From: Maritalea myrionectae DSM 19524
GTDB lineage: Bacteria > Pseudomonadota > Alphaproteobacteria > Rhizobiales > Devosiaceae
Reading direction: 5' to 3'
Assembly: GCF_000423365.1 (NCBI RefSeq)
Contig: NZ_AUHV01000005.1
Location: forward strand, 434,001 to 498,000
DNA: 64,000 nucleotides
Shown here: piece by piece, positions 1 through 7,827 of the stretch
How the letters are laid out: every line of letters begins with the position of its first letter
How positions within the stretch are numbered: position 1 is the stretch's first letter
The notes under the pieces: generated by a model
Database searches by the model: none
What the model was told of the DNA's origin: nothing
What the model saw: only the letters and a program-made list of their open reading frames with translations
Program-made: the position numbers and the translations under genes

Positions 1-21
1 TTTACGCGAACTCATTTTCAT
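1..21 (-). CDS. Possible 5' end of a minus-strand gene cut by the window edge
   Basis: Reading leftwards, an ATG at position 21 opens seven codons (MKMSSRK) to the window edge. A GGAGGA lies about 13-15 bases upstream at roughly 34-40, which is rather far for a ribosome binding site. A second in-frame ATG is at position 15. No product can be named from seven residues. Confidence 0.25.
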
Positions 22-315
22 CCCCAGAGGTTATCCTCCAATCAGAATCATAACATAAATTTTTTGATTTTCGACCCATTTGACGATTCGTCGCAGCGCA
101 AATGGTCGCGATAGGCGTAAATCCGTCGGAATTGTGGAGTTTTTCACGCCTGATTCATTGCGGCGTAGTGAAAAAAACGTGACTTTTAAACCGTAGATGC
201 TGCATGTGCACTTTTTCGAGGTGTTCCACAGCCGGAATAGAATCACTTGTAACCATTGTTTGCGGCAGAATTCCGCTATATTGTATTTTTGTTTCAAACG
301 GTAAAAGGCGTGTCT
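22..315. other. Intergenic region with imperfect inverted repeat
   Basis: No convincing gene lies here; the 88-residue minus-strand reading frame has no family resemblance and no ribosome site. The region is AT-rich. At 72-108 there is an inverted repeat, CGACCCATTTG paired with CAAATGGTCG with one bulged C, which encloses a shorter repeat (GACGA-T-TCGTC). It could be an operator or an RNA hairpin upstream of the regulator gene that starts at 316. Confidence 0.4.
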
Positions 316-888
316 ATGTCCCGATCACTGATGCCACCCCCACATTTGGGCGAGATGGTGCGCAAGGCGCGCAAAGAACAGGGACTAACGTTGGAAATGC
401 TGGCTGAGCGGTGCGGCGTATCCAAGTCAATGTTGAGCCAGATTGAGCGGGGGGCCGTGAACCCGACCTTCACTTTGGTCTGGAATTTGGCGCAGTCGCT
501 TGGTTTGGATTTGTCCACTTTGGGTGAGCAAGCCGCAAGTGATCACATGATTACGCATATTCCGGCCTATTCAACCCCGTCAAAGGGAAGTGAAGATGGC
601 AAATGCATTGTGAAGCTGCTGAACCCGCCGCGCACGCCCATGCCCATCGAGTGGTATGATTTTAGCGCGGCGCCTGGCGGCGCGTTGCACTCGCAGCCCC
701 ATGCGGCGGGCACATTTGAGCATTTGACCTGTTTGGTGGGCACATTGGAAGTTAAAGCGGGTGACAAGCGCGCCAAAGCGGAAGAAGGGGATACGTTGCG
801 CTATCGTGCTGATCAGCCCCACACAATCCGTAATATTGGCAATGTGGACGCAAAGGCGATTTTGGTGGTGGCGCAACCGCAGCATTGA
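316..888 (+). CDS. XRE-family regulator with C-terminal cupin domain
   Basis: This 190-residue protein has a helix-turn-helix near residues 12-65 (GLTLEMLAERCGVSKSMLSQ, then NPTF...WNLAQSLGLDLS). A C-terminal cupin fold follows at about 110-185 (HSQPHAAGTFEHL, then LRYRADQPHTIRN). This two-domain layout is typical of regulators of amino-acid or amine catabolism that sense a small ligand in the cupin barrel. ATG 316 was preferred over ATG 256 because the extra 20 residues are hydrophobic and precede the conserved HTH start. It sits directly upstream of kbl-tdh on the same strand, and a perfect palindrome covers the kbl promoter, so the inferred role is control of threonine breakdown. The ligand cannot be read from sequence. 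Confidence 0.85.
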   Translation: MSRSLMPPPHLGEMVRKARKEQGLTLEMLAERCGVSKSMLSQIERGAVNPTFTLVWNLAQSLGLDLSTLGEQAASDHMITHIPAYSTPSKGSEDGKCIVKLLNPPRTPMPIEWYDFSAAPGGALHSQPHAAGTFEHLTCLVGTLEVKAGDKRAKAEEGDTLRYRADQPHTIRNIGNVDAKAILVVAQPQH

Positions 889-912
889 GTCATATTTCTT
901 GCCCACACGATG

Positions 913-941
913 TTGGCAACTAGATAAATTTCCACTATATT
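913..941 (+). promoter_or_regulatory. Predicted sigma70-type promoter of kbl-tdh
   Basis: TTGGCA at 913-918 and TATATT at 936-941 are separated by 17 bases, a standard spacing, and lie 34 bases before the kbl start codon. The -10 element lies inside the left arm of the palindrome at 936-958. Confidence 0.55.
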
Positions 942-958
942 GGATTTAGTCCAATATA
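936..958. promoter_or_regulatory. Palindromic operator overlapping the kbl promoter
   Basis: TATATTGGA and TCCAATATA form a perfect 9-bp inverted repeat separated by TTTAG. The left arm coincides with the predicted -10 element, the geometry expected of a repressor site. The neighbouring XRE/cupin protein is the obvious candidate binder; that link is an inference. Confidence 0.6.
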
Positions 959-974
959 TAGAGATTTATCTGTT

Positions 975-2174
975 ATGTCGAAAAAGCTGATCGAAGATAC
1001 CGAACAGGCGCTAAACCAATTGCGCGAAGAAGGCTTGTTCAAATCCGAATATGGAATCACCAGCCCCCAATCGGCCAACATCACCGTGCGCGGTGAAAAT
1101 GGCGAAGATGTGCCGCTGCTCAATATGTGCGCCAACAATTACCTTGGCCTAGCAGACGATAAGCGGTTGGAAAAACGGGCGATTGAAACCATTGAAAGCG
1201 AAGGCTTTGGCATGGCGTCGGTGCGCTTTATCTGCGGCACCCAGGCGATCCACCAGCAGCTCGAAGCGCGGCTCTCAGAGTTTTTGGGCACTGAAGATGC
1301 CATTCTGTTTATCGCGTGCTTTGATGCCAATGCGGGTGTTTTTGAAGCGTTGCTGGGGCCGGAAGATGCGATTATTTCTGATGCGCTGAACCACGCTTCG
1401 ATCATTGACGGGGTGCGTCTGTGTAAGGCCCAGCGTTTCCGCTATGCCAATAATGATATGGATGCGCTGGAAGAACAGCTTAAGGCGGCGCAGGATGCGC
1501 GACATCGCTTGATCGTCACGGATGGCGTGTTCTCTATGGACGGGATCATGGCCAACTTGCCGGGCATTTGTGATCTGGCCGAAAAATATGATGCGCTGGT
1601 GATGGTAGATGACAGCCACGCGGTGGGCTTTATGGGCCCGAACGGCCAAGGCACACCACATCATTTTGGCGTTGAAGATCGCGTGCATCTTTATTCGGGC
1701 ACTTTTGGCAAGGCCCTTGGTGGCGCAGCGGGCGGCTATATCGCTGGGGCGAAACCACTGGTGACCATGTTGCGGCAAAAGGCGCGGCCTTATTTGTTCT
1801 CCAATGCCTTGCCGCCTATGATCGCGGCAGCCACTTTGGAAGCGCTGGATATTGTGGAGCAGTCGCCCGATCTGCGGGAAAAGCTGTTTGATAATGCGAA
1901 ATATTTCCGCGCAAAAATGGCGGCATTGGGCTTTGAACTGGTGCCTGGCGAACATGCGATTATCCCGGTGATGCTGAATGATGCGGTGCTGGCGCAAAAA
2001 TTTGCCAAGCGCATGCTCGAGCTGGGGGTTTATGTCACCGCGTTTGCGTTCCCCGTGGTGCCGAAAGGATTGGCACGGATCCGCACGCAAATGTCGGCGG
2101 CACACACGACCGAAGATTTGGATAGAGCTATTGCGGCCTTTGAACAGGTTGGCAAAGAATTGGGAGTGATCTGA
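975..2174 (+). CDS. kbl: Glycine C-acetyltransferase (2-amino-3-ketobutyrate CoA ligase)
   Basis: PLP-dependent alpha-oxoamine synthase that cleaves 2-amino-3-ketobutyrate with CoA to glycine and acetyl-CoA, the second step of threonine breakdown through threonine dehydrogenase. The 399-residue length matches the family. Visible landmarks are NNYLGL near residue 54, the [10 protein letters not shown] loop near 213, and [11 protein letters not shown] with the PLP-binding lysine at about 246. The stop overlaps the start of tdh by one base (TGATG), so the two genes are translationally coupled. It is preceded by a promoter with an overlapping palindromic operator. Confidence 0.97.
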   Translation: MSKKLIEDTEQALNQLREEGLFKSEYGITSPQSANITVRGENGEDVPLLNMCANNYLGLADDKRLEKRAIETIESEGFGMASVRFICGTQAIHQQLEARLSEFLGTEDAILFIACFDANAGVFEALLGPEDAIISDALNHASIIDGVRLCKAQRFRYANNDMDALEEQLKAAQDARHRLIVTDGVFSMDGIMANLPGICDLAEKYDALVMVDDSHAVGFMGPNGQGTPHHFGVEDRVHLYSGTFGKALGGAAGGYIAGAKPLVTMLRQKARPYLFSNALPPMIAAATLEALDIVEQSPDLREKLFDNAKYFRAKMAALGFELVPGEHAIIPVMLNDAVLAQKFAKRMLELGVYVTAFAFPVVPKGLARIRTQMSAAHTTEDLDRAIAAFEQVGKELGVI

Positions 2175-3202
2175 TGCGCGCATTGGTGAAGGCAAAGGAT
2201 GAACCGGGCCTCGAACTGCATGAGGTGGAAAAGCCTGATGTGGGGCCGCATGATGTGTTGATCAAGGTGAAGAAAGCCTCGATCTGCGGCACGGACATGC
2301 ACATTTGGAAATGGGACCAGTGGGCGCAAAATACCGTGCCTGTGCCCATGGTGGTTGGCCATGAATATATGGGCCTTATCGAGGAGATCGGCGACGAGGT
2401 GAAAGACCTAAAGGTCGGCCAGCGTGTGTCTGGTGAAGGGCATATTCCGTGCGGCAAATGCCGGAACTGCCAGTCCGGTCGGGCGCATATTTGTGCAGAG
2501 ACCAAAGGGATCGGGGTCAACCGTCCCGGTGCATTTGCCGATTATGTGGCGATCCCGGAAGCCAATGTTCGGCCTTTGCCAGACAGTGTGAGCGATGAAG
2601 TGGCCTCGATCCTTGACCCGTTGGGCAATGCGGTGAACACCGCGCTGACCTTTGATGTGTCGGGCGAGGATGTGTTGATCACCGGGGCGGGGCCAATTGG
2701 CTGCATGGCTGCGGCGGTGTGCCGCCATGTGGGCGCGCGGCATATTATTGTGACCGATCTGAATGACGAACGATTGGCATTGGCTGAAAAGATGGGTGCC
2801 ACCCGTGGCGTGCGGGCTGACAAGGAAAATTTGCGCGATGTAATGGGCGAACTGGGCATGCGTGAAGGCTTTGATATTGGCCTTGAGATGTCCGGTGCGG
2901 CACCAGCTATGGATTCGATGATTGAGCATATGATCACCGGCGGTCGCGTGGCACTTTTGGGCCTTTTCCCCGGCAAGGTGGAAATGGATTTGAATAAGGC
3001 GATTTTTAAAGGCCTCACTCTTGAAGGCATTTATGGGCGTAAAATGTTTGAAACCTGGCATAAAATGCTGGCCATGCTGGAATCGGGCTTGGATGTGACC
3101 CCGGTCATTTCGCATCATTTGCCGTTCGAAGATTTTGCCAAAGGCTTTGAAGCCGTTGGTAAAGGCGAGGCCAACAAGGTGATTTTGGACCTAGACAAAT
3201 AG
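2174..3202 (+). CDS. tdh: L-threonine 3-dehydrogenase
   Basis: Zinc-dependent medium-chain dehydrogenase that oxidises L-threonine to 2-amino-3-ketobutyrate using NAD; Kbl then splits the product. The 342 residues match the usual length. The catalytic zinc cysteine lies in SICGTDMHIW (about residue 38) with GHEY downstream. The structural zinc loop CGKCRNCQSGRAHIC is near residues 93-107, and the nucleotide-binding VLITGAGPIG is near 167. It overlaps the end of kbl by one base, forming a kbl-tdh operon. Confidence 0.97.
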   Translation: MRALVKAKDEPGLELHEVEKPDVGPHDVLIKVKKASICGTDMHIWKWDQWAQNTVPVPMVVGHEYMGLIEEIGDEVKDLKVGQRVSGEGHIPCGKCRNCQSGRAHICAETKGIGVNRPGAFADYVAIPEANVRPLPDSVSDEVASILDPLGNAVNTALTFDVSGEDVLITGAGPIGCMAAAVCRHVGARHIIVTDLNDERLALAEKMGATRGVRADKENLRDVMGELGMREGFDIGLEMSGAAPAMDSMIEHMITGGRVALLGLFPGKVEMDLNKAIFKGLTLEGIYGRKMFETWHKMLAMLESGLDVTPVISHHLPFEDFAKGFEAVGKGEANKVILDLDK

Positions 3203-3226
3203 GCCCAGCCATCACACAAATGGTGG

Positions 3227-3973
3227 ATGGACAAAACAGTTTTGATCACGGGCGGCACCGGGGGAATCGGTGCCGCGCTTTGCACCCTTTTTTCGTCACG
3301 CGGCTATGATGTTGATTTTTGTTTTCAGCGCGATAGGGCACGCGCTGATGAATTGGAGCAGGCATGTGTGGCCCACGGCGTGAAATGCTTGGCGCATCGG
3401 TGTGACATCGCCGATCCAATGCAGGTGGCTGGGTTGTTTGATGGTGTGCAGGCGCAGCTGGGGGAAATCCGCGTGCTGGTCAATAATGCAGGCATTATTG
3501 GCGGGGCCAGCAAATTAGTGGATCTTGATCCGCAGCAATTGTCCAACGTGTTTGATATTAATCTGTTTGGTGCGGTTTATTGTTCGCAGCAGGCCGCGCG
3601 GCGTATGGGGCATTCTTTTGGCGGCAGCGGCGGCACCATCATCAATATCAGTTCGATCGCGGCCCTGTTGGGCAGCCCGAATGAATATGTGCATTATGCC
3701 GGGTCCAAGGGCGCGTTGGATAGCTTGACGGTGGGTCTTGCGAAAGAATTGGGGCCTGATGGTGTCCGGGTCAATGCGGTGCGCGCGGGTACCGTGGATA
3801 CGCCGATCCACCAAACGCAGGGCAACCCCAACCGTCCGGCAATGGTGGCGCAGAATAGCCCGCTTGGGCGCGTGGCCACACCTGACGATATTGCCGAGGC
3901 CGTTTGGTGGTTGGCGCAGCCAGAAGCGTCCTATGTGAACGGCGCGATTTTGCCCGTTCATGGGGGCGGCTAG
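3227..3973 (+). CDS. SDR-family oxidoreductase
   Basis: A 248-residue classical short-chain dehydrogenase. The NAD(P)-binding TGGTGGIG is at residues 8-15, NNAG near 86-89, a catalytic Ser in NISSIAA near 143, and the YxxxK pair (YAGSK) near 156-160. The closest general resemblance is to 3-oxoacyl-ACP reductase-like proteins, but the substrate is not evident. It begins 24 bases after tdh on the same strand, so it is probably the third gene of the threonine operon. Its role there is unproven. Confidence 0.85.
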   Translation: MDKTVLITGGTGGIGAALCTLFSSRGYDVDFCFQRDRARADELEQACVAHGVKCLAHRCDIADPMQVAGLFDGVQAQLGEIRVLVNNAGIIGGASKLVDLDPQQLSNVFDINLFGAVYCSQQAARRMGHSFGGSGGTIINISSIAALLGSPNEYVHYAGSKGALDSLTVGLAKELGPDGVRVNAVRAGTVDTPIHQTQGNPNRPAMVAQNSPLGRVATPDDIAEAVWWLAQPEASYVNGAILPVHGGG

Positions 3974-3983
3974 AGTTTTTTTC

Positions 3984-3999
3984 TTTGCGCTGGCGCAAA
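3984..3999. promoter_or_regulatory. Dnr/FNR-type box before the DUF1858 gene
   Basis: TTTGCGC-TG-GCGCAAA is a perfect inverted repeat whose core TTGCG-N4-CGCAA has the 14-bp architecture of FNR/Dnr-family sites. Its centre lies 32 bases before TAATGT (4021-4026), a weak -10 candidate placed as for a class II activator site. As a palindrome it could also form a short hairpin ending the SDR transcript. Confidence 0.5.
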
Positions 4000-4049
4000 G
4001 TTGTTTCCGCAACGATTGTTTAATGTGATGAGATGAAGGGATTTGTCTT

Positions 4050-4286
4050 ATGATGTTTGCATCGTCAAAGCCAAGCGCTATCGATCCAGATATGAGCCTG
4101 GACGAAATTATGCGTCGATGGCCGGTAACTGTGTCTGTGTTTATGAAACGACGCATGTCTTGCGTTGGGTGTCCCATTGCGAGCTTTCACACCATTGTGG
4201 ACGCCGCGGAGGAATATCACCTCGACGAAGATCAGTTTGCCGAAGAACTGGCCCTGGCCATTGCTGGTTCCGCCAAGCGCTTCTAG
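4050..4286 (+). CDS. DUF1858 (hybrid-cluster-protein-associated redox disulfide) protein
   Basis: A 78-residue protein carrying the DUF1858 fold, with a CxxC pair in MSCVGCPIA (about residues 33-36) and the downstream helix FHTIVDAAEEYHLD. The family is known as a redox-disulfide domain often found near hybrid cluster proteins and nitrogen-oxide genes. Here it lies 10 bases tail-to-tail from the Dnr-type regulator and has its own FNR/Dnr-like box upstream, so a role in nitrosative stress or NO metabolism is likely. The biochemical activity is unknown. ATG 4053 is an alternative start. Confidence 0.85.
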   Translation: MMFASSKPSAIDPDMSLDEIMRRWPVTVSVFMKRRMSCVGCPIASFHTIVDAAEEYHLDEDQFAEELALAIAGSAKRF

Positions 4287-4296
4287 GCCGAAATAC

Positions 4297-5001
4297 TTAG
4301 TGGCCTTGTGCCAATAGCGCCAGTTTGTGCGCTTCCAGCACTTCAATCTTTTGCCGACCCACTTGCATCAAGCCCTTGGTGCTCCACGCGCTAAACAAGC
4401 GCGATACAGTGTGCAAAGTGGTGCCTGTCATCTCCGCGATATCCTGCCGGGACACCGGAAAATCAATCAAAATGCCAGATTCTGTTTTTACACCACATTG
4501 GTGGGTGAGGCGCATGACCGCGTGTGCGACACGACGTTCTACTTGCTCGGTAGACATTTCTACGATGCGCTCTTGCGATTGGGCCAGCCTTTGGCCAATG
4601 GCGCTGTAGGCATTTTTGATAAATTGTGGATGCTCTACCAAAAACAGATCCCAAAATTTGTTTTCCCAAAGGATGGCAACGCAATCGACCAAGGCGCGCG
4701 AGGTGGCGGGATAGTTTTTCTGGGCGATGGCGGGCGCCACGCCAAACAATTCGCCCACGCCAAAATGCCGCATGATGACTTGTGAGCCTTCCTCGGTGGT
4801 CTTGCTCACCTCCAAATAGCCATCCAACATCAAAAAGAAGTGGGTGGCTTCATCGAACTGGTCAAAGAAGCGGTCGCCCTTCTTATAGTGCTTGGCGACG
4901 CCTTTTTCCAAGATGTCGCCGATGTCTTCTTTCTTCATGTCGTTGAAGAGCGGGAAGTCTGCCACAAGGCTTGGATCTATCTTTGGTGCTTTTTTTTGCA
5001 T
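4297..5001 (-). CDS. Crp/Fnr-family regulator, Dnr/NnrR type
   Basis: A 234-residue regulator with an N-terminal cyclic-nucleotide-binding-like domain (about 15-135, including LMLDGYLEVSKTTEEGSQVI) and a C-terminal winged HTH (about 155-225). The recognition helix is in TTLHTVSRLFSAW, whose VSR matches the FNR-group recognition motif. It lacks the N-terminal cysteine cluster of oxygen-sensing FNR, which fits the Dnr/NnrR branch that senses NO, probably through haem. Lying divergently from pseudoazurin and within 4 kb of nirK, it is the likely activator of this island. A TTGAT-N4-CGCAA box lies in the shared upstream region. Confidence 0.85.
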   Translation of the reverse strand: MQKKAPKIDPSLVADFPLFNDMKKEDIGDILEKGVAKHYKKGDRFFDQFDEATHFFLMLDGYLEVSKTTEEGSQVIMRHFGVGELFGVAPAIAQKNYPATSRALVDCVAILWENKFWDLFLVEHPQFIKNAYSAIGQRLAQSQERIVEMSTEQVERRVAHAVMRLTHQCGVKTESGILIDFPVSRQDIAEMTGTTLHTVSRLFSAWSTKGLMQVGRQKIEVLEAHKLALLAQGH

Positions 5002-5015
5002 GGCCGTCCATTTGT

Positions 5016-5029
5016 TTGATCTAACGCAA
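5016..5029. promoter_or_regulatory. Dnr/FNR-type box between dnr and pseudoazurin genes
   Basis: TTGAT-CTAA-CGCAA matches the FNR/Dnr half-site pattern. Its centre (5022.5) is exactly 32 bases before a -10-like TACAAG at 5052-5057, the spacing of a class II site at -41.5 for the pseudoazurin promoter. No comparable -10 element is seen on the dnr side. Confidence 0.6.
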
Positions 5030-5096
5030 ATAATCAGTTTTCCAGATCAGTTACAAGATTGGTCAACGCACAAAGATTTCTTGAAAGGATATCAAA

Positions 5097-5546
5097 ATGA
5101 AAAACGGGTTCAAAAAAGTAATCGCTGTTTTCGGTCTTGTCGCTGCAACTGGCATGGTATTGAGCCCAGCCTTGGCTGAAGAGTTCGAAGTTCAAATGCT
5201 CAACAAAGGCGAAAAAGGCACAATGGTTTTCGAACCTGATTTTGTGGCCGCTCAGCCTGGTGATACCATCAAGTTTGTACCCACAGATAAGGGCCACAAT
5301 GTTGAAAGCATCAAAGGCATGCTGCCCGCAGGTGTCGAAGAGTTCAAAAGCAAGTTTAACAAAGAATACGTGCTTACAGTGGATAAAGAAGGCGTCTATG
5401 GTGTGAAATGCACACCTCACTATGCCATGGGCATGGTTGCGCTGATCACAGTTGGTGAAACCAGCAATCTGGAAGAAGCCAAAGAAGTGAAGCAAAAAGG
5501 CAAAGCCAAGAAAGTGTTCGCAGAATTGTTCGAACAAGTTCAGTAA
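5097..5546 (+). CDS. Pseudoazurin (blue copper electron carrier)
   Basis: A 149-residue periplasmic cupredoxin with a Sec signal peptide ([14 protein letters not shown], cleavage after ALA near residue 27). The type 1 copper ligands are all present: His67 in DKGHNVE, then Cys105, His108 and Met113 in [10 protein letters not shown]. Pseudoazurins donate electrons to copper nitrite reductase, and nirK lies 2.3 kb away. The C-terminal tail is Lys-rich, as in the family. It has a Dnr-type box upstream and a strong terminator downstream, so it is probably monocistronic. Confidence 0.95.
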   Translation: MKNGFKKVIAVFGLVAATGMVLSPALAEEFEVQMLNKGEKGTMVFEPDFVAAQPGDTIKFVPTDKGHNVESIKGMLPAGVEEFKSKFNKEYVLTVDKEGVYGVKCTPHYAMGMVALITVGETSNLEEAKEVKQKGKAKKVFAELFEQVQ

Positions 5547-5560
5547 GCAGCAGCTTTTTG

Positions 5561-5590
5561 GGGCAGGCAGAAATAATGCCTGCCCTTTTT
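5561..5590 (+). terminator. Rho-independent terminator of the pseudoazurin gene
   Basis: GGGCAGGCA and TGCCTGCCC form a perfect 9-bp stem with a 7-base loop, followed by TTTTT. Confidence 0.9.
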
Positions 5591-5614
5591 GTATCTACTT
5601 GAAGGAATTTCGAA

Positions 5615-6820
5615 ATGGCAATCCCCCGCACCAATGCCTATTCGGGTCCAACCCTTTTTAGCTATGGGTTCCGCCCGTTCTTTTTGTTTGGCGCCTTTTA
5701 TGCTGGCCTCACAATCTTGTTGTGGGTGCCATTTTATTTTGGCGAGATCGAGTTGCCCATTTCGATGGGCATTGCTGACTGGCACATGCATGAAACATTG
5801 TTTGGTTTCGTGCCGGCTGTGATTGCGGGCTTTTTATTGACGGCGGTGCCCAACTGGACTGGGCGATTGCCGGTGAATGGGACCGCATTGATCGCGTTGG
5901 TTTTGGCCTGGGCATTGGGACGCGTGGTCACCAATATTTCGGCGCTGATGCCCTTGTGGAGCGTGGTGGCGTTAAATCTATTGTTCCCCACGCTATTTGC
6001 AGCAGCTGTGTGCCGAGAGATTTTGGCAGGGAAAAACTGGCGTAACCTGAAAGTGCTCGTCATGTTTGGCCTGTTGGTGATGGCGCAAATCTGGTTCTAC
6101 GTTGCCTGGGCAAACGGGTTCAGCACGCGTCCTGCTGCCTATTTGGCGCTAAGTGTGGTGCTGATGCTGATTATGCTTATTGGCGGGCGGATTGTGCCCA
6201 GCTTTACGCGCAATTACTTGGTGAAACGCCAAAGCGAGACGCTGCCCCATCCCTTTGGTGGTTTCGATAAAATCACTGTCTTATCCAGTGCGGTGATCCT
6301 TTTGGGTTTTGTGCTGCAAAGCACGGGGCTATTTAATTGGCCAATATTCTTTGCTTTCGGTTTTATGTTGTTGGCTGGCCTGCATCTCGTGCGCCTGATG
6401 CGGTGGCACCCAGAGTTGATCTGGCGTGACGGGCTATTGCTGGTGTTGCACACTGGGTATGCGTTTGTGCCAATTGGCTTTTCCTTGATGGCGCTGAGTT
6501 TTCTGGATGATGGATTGGTGCCTATTGTTGCCGCGATTCACGCGTTGAGCACGGGCGCTGTTGGCTTGATGGTGATTGGCGTGATGTCGCGGGCTACCTT
6601 GGGGCATACCGGGCATCCATTGGTGGCGACGCGCGGCACGCTCATTTTATTTGCGGCGATTCTTTTGGCATCCATTTTGCGGATTTTGGCGGCGTTTGAT
6701 TCAGACGCCAGCGTCATGCTGATGCGTGGCTCGCACCTATTCTGGGTCATCGGGTTTTGGGGATTTGTAGCTCTTTATGGTGGCAAACTGATGCGCCCCA
6801 GGGCACAGCCGAAGCGCTGA
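5615..6820 (+). CDS. nnrS: NnrS family haem-copper membrane protein
   Basis: A 401-residue integral membrane protein with about twelve hydrophobic segments. It starts with the family hallmark LFSYGFRPFFLFGAFYAG and carries WHMHETLFGF near residue 50 and an RATLGHTGHPL segment near 330, with the conserved histidines expected to bind haem. NnrS proteins occur next to denitrification genes and help protect against nitric oxide stress. An AAGGA site lies 9 bases before ATG 5615. Its end faces that of nirV, 14 bases away. Confidence 0.92.
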   Translation: MAIPRTNAYSGPTLFSYGFRPFFLFGAFYAGLTILLWVPFYFGEIELPISMGIADWHMHETLFGFVPAVIAGFLLTAVPNWTGRLPVNGTALIALVLAWALGRVVTNISALMPLWSVVALNLLFPTLFAAAVCREILAGKNWRNLKVLVMFGLLVMAQIWFYVAWANGFSTRPAAYLALSVVLMLIMLIGGRIVPSFTRNYLVKRQSETLPHPFGGFDKITVLSSAVILLGFVLQSTGLFNWPIFFAFGFMLLAGLHLVRLMRWHPELIWRDGLLLVLHTGYAFVPIGFSLMALSFLDDGLVPIVAAIHALSTGAVGLMVIGVMSRATLGHTGHPLVATRGTLILFAAILLASILRILAAFDSDASVMLMRGSHLFWVIGFWGFVALYGGKLMRPRAQPKR

Positions 6821-6834
6821 CCGCATTAAAGCGG

Positions 6835-7752
6835 TTACCCGAAGGGGGACAGGTTGCGCAAAAGGCTCCAGAAGCTGGGCTGCTCGGCCCCCTTCACAAG
6901 ACGAATGCCTAAGTGACTTGGTGGATCACCCACAGTGCATCCACCACCTTGTGGGTTGGAAATAAACACGGACAGATAGGTCCGGTGGGCACCTTCCACC
7001 ACCCTTGCGCCGCAGCTGGTGGCGCTAGATTTGGTGCCGCCCGCGTCCACATTGATGCGTTCATAGCAGGTAGAGGTCCATACCCACACATTTTCCGCCA
7101 CATCGTTGACGCCCAGGCTGTTGGCGCCAAAAAGGCCAACAGGCCTCAGGCTTTGACGGGGTGCTTCGCCTTTGCTTTTGGATTTGGCGCGGTAGTCTGA
7201 CAGCCAAGCCACAGCAGGGTTGTTGGGGTCGGATTGAATATCTTTTTCGGGGTCATCATATTTTTCAGCCGCAAATTGTGCCCATTCCAAAGCGGTGGGC
7301 AATCGCCAATTGTCGCCGGTTTTAATGCTGAGCCATTCGGCGTATTTCGCGGCCATTTCATAATTGATGCCCACCACGGGATGATCATCAATGGGCGTTT
7401 TAACGGTGATGGCAGGCGCGCAATATCCTTCCACCACACACGCACGATATTGCTTATTGGTTACAAGGTCTTGAGTGACTTCAAGCTGTGTTTGCACCTT
7501 TGCGTGCACCAATGGAGAGATCTGCGGCAATTCATTTTCGATATAGCGAGTGGGGTCGCGATATTCGAAGTTGCGCGGGGGAATGGTCACCAGCGCTGGC
7601 GTATCGATCGTGGTATCTGTGGCAATGGTTGGATGTGGCAAGGTGGATTGTTGTGGCGTTGTCAGGCTTTGGATCAGCCAAAAACTTGCCCCGGCCAACA
7701 AAGCCATGGGCAGGAAAATGGAACTTGCAGTTTTCAAACGATCAGCGGTCAT
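6835..7752 (-). CDS. nirV: SUMF1/formylglycine-enzyme-like protein, NirV
   Basis: A 305-residue protein with an N-terminal membrane anchor or uncleaved signal (about residues 8-28) and a SUMF1/FGE-sulfatase fold. Landmarks are EVTQDLVTNKQYRACV, PVVGINYEMAAKYAEWLS and NWRLPTALEWAQFA, then GANSLGVNDVAENVWVW and a C-terminal GIRLV. NirV is the usual neighbour of nirK; its function is not settled. ATG 7752 has AAGGAG seven bases upstream, whereas the longer frame starting at 7803 would begin on the far side of the nirK terminator. It probably depends on read-through past that terminator. Confidence 0.88.
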   Translation of the reverse strand: MTADRLKTASSIFLPMALLAGASFWLIQSLTTPQQSTLPHPTIATDTTIDTPALVTIPPRNFEYRDPTRYIENELPQISPLVHAKVQTQLEVTQDLVTNKQYRACVVEGYCAPAITVKTPIDDHPVVGINYEMAAKYAEWLSIKTGDNWRLPTALEWAQFAAEKYDDPEKDIQSDPNNPAVAWLSDYRAKSKSKGEAPRQSLRPVGLFGANSLGVNDVAENVWVWTSTCYERINVDAGGTKSSATSCGARVVEGAHRTYLSVFISNPQGGGCTVGDPPSHLGIRLVKGAEQPSFWSLLRNLSPFG

Positions 7753-7770
7753 CTCACCACTCCTTGAATA

Positions 7771-7801
7771 AAAAGCCCGGCCGAGGAGAAGTCGGCCGGG
7801 C
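7771..7801 (-). terminator. Terminator between nirK and nirV
   Basis: On the minus strand GCCCGGCCGA and TCGGCCGGGC form a perfect 10-bp stem with a 7-base loop, followed by TTTTTATTC. It lies between the nirK stop and the nirV start and should reduce nirV expression relative to nirK. Confidence 0.9.
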
Positions 7802-7827
7802 AATCAACAATTCGCTATTTGTCAGCT

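Noticed and set aside
1275-2195. 306-residue minus-strand reading frame opposite kbl
   Set aside because: It is a shadow of kbl, His/Arg/Gln-rich as expected for an antisense frame, with no recognisable domain.
2408-3118. 236-residue minus-strand reading frame opposite tdh
   Set aside because: Shadow of tdh; composition dominated by His, Arg and Met; no domain.
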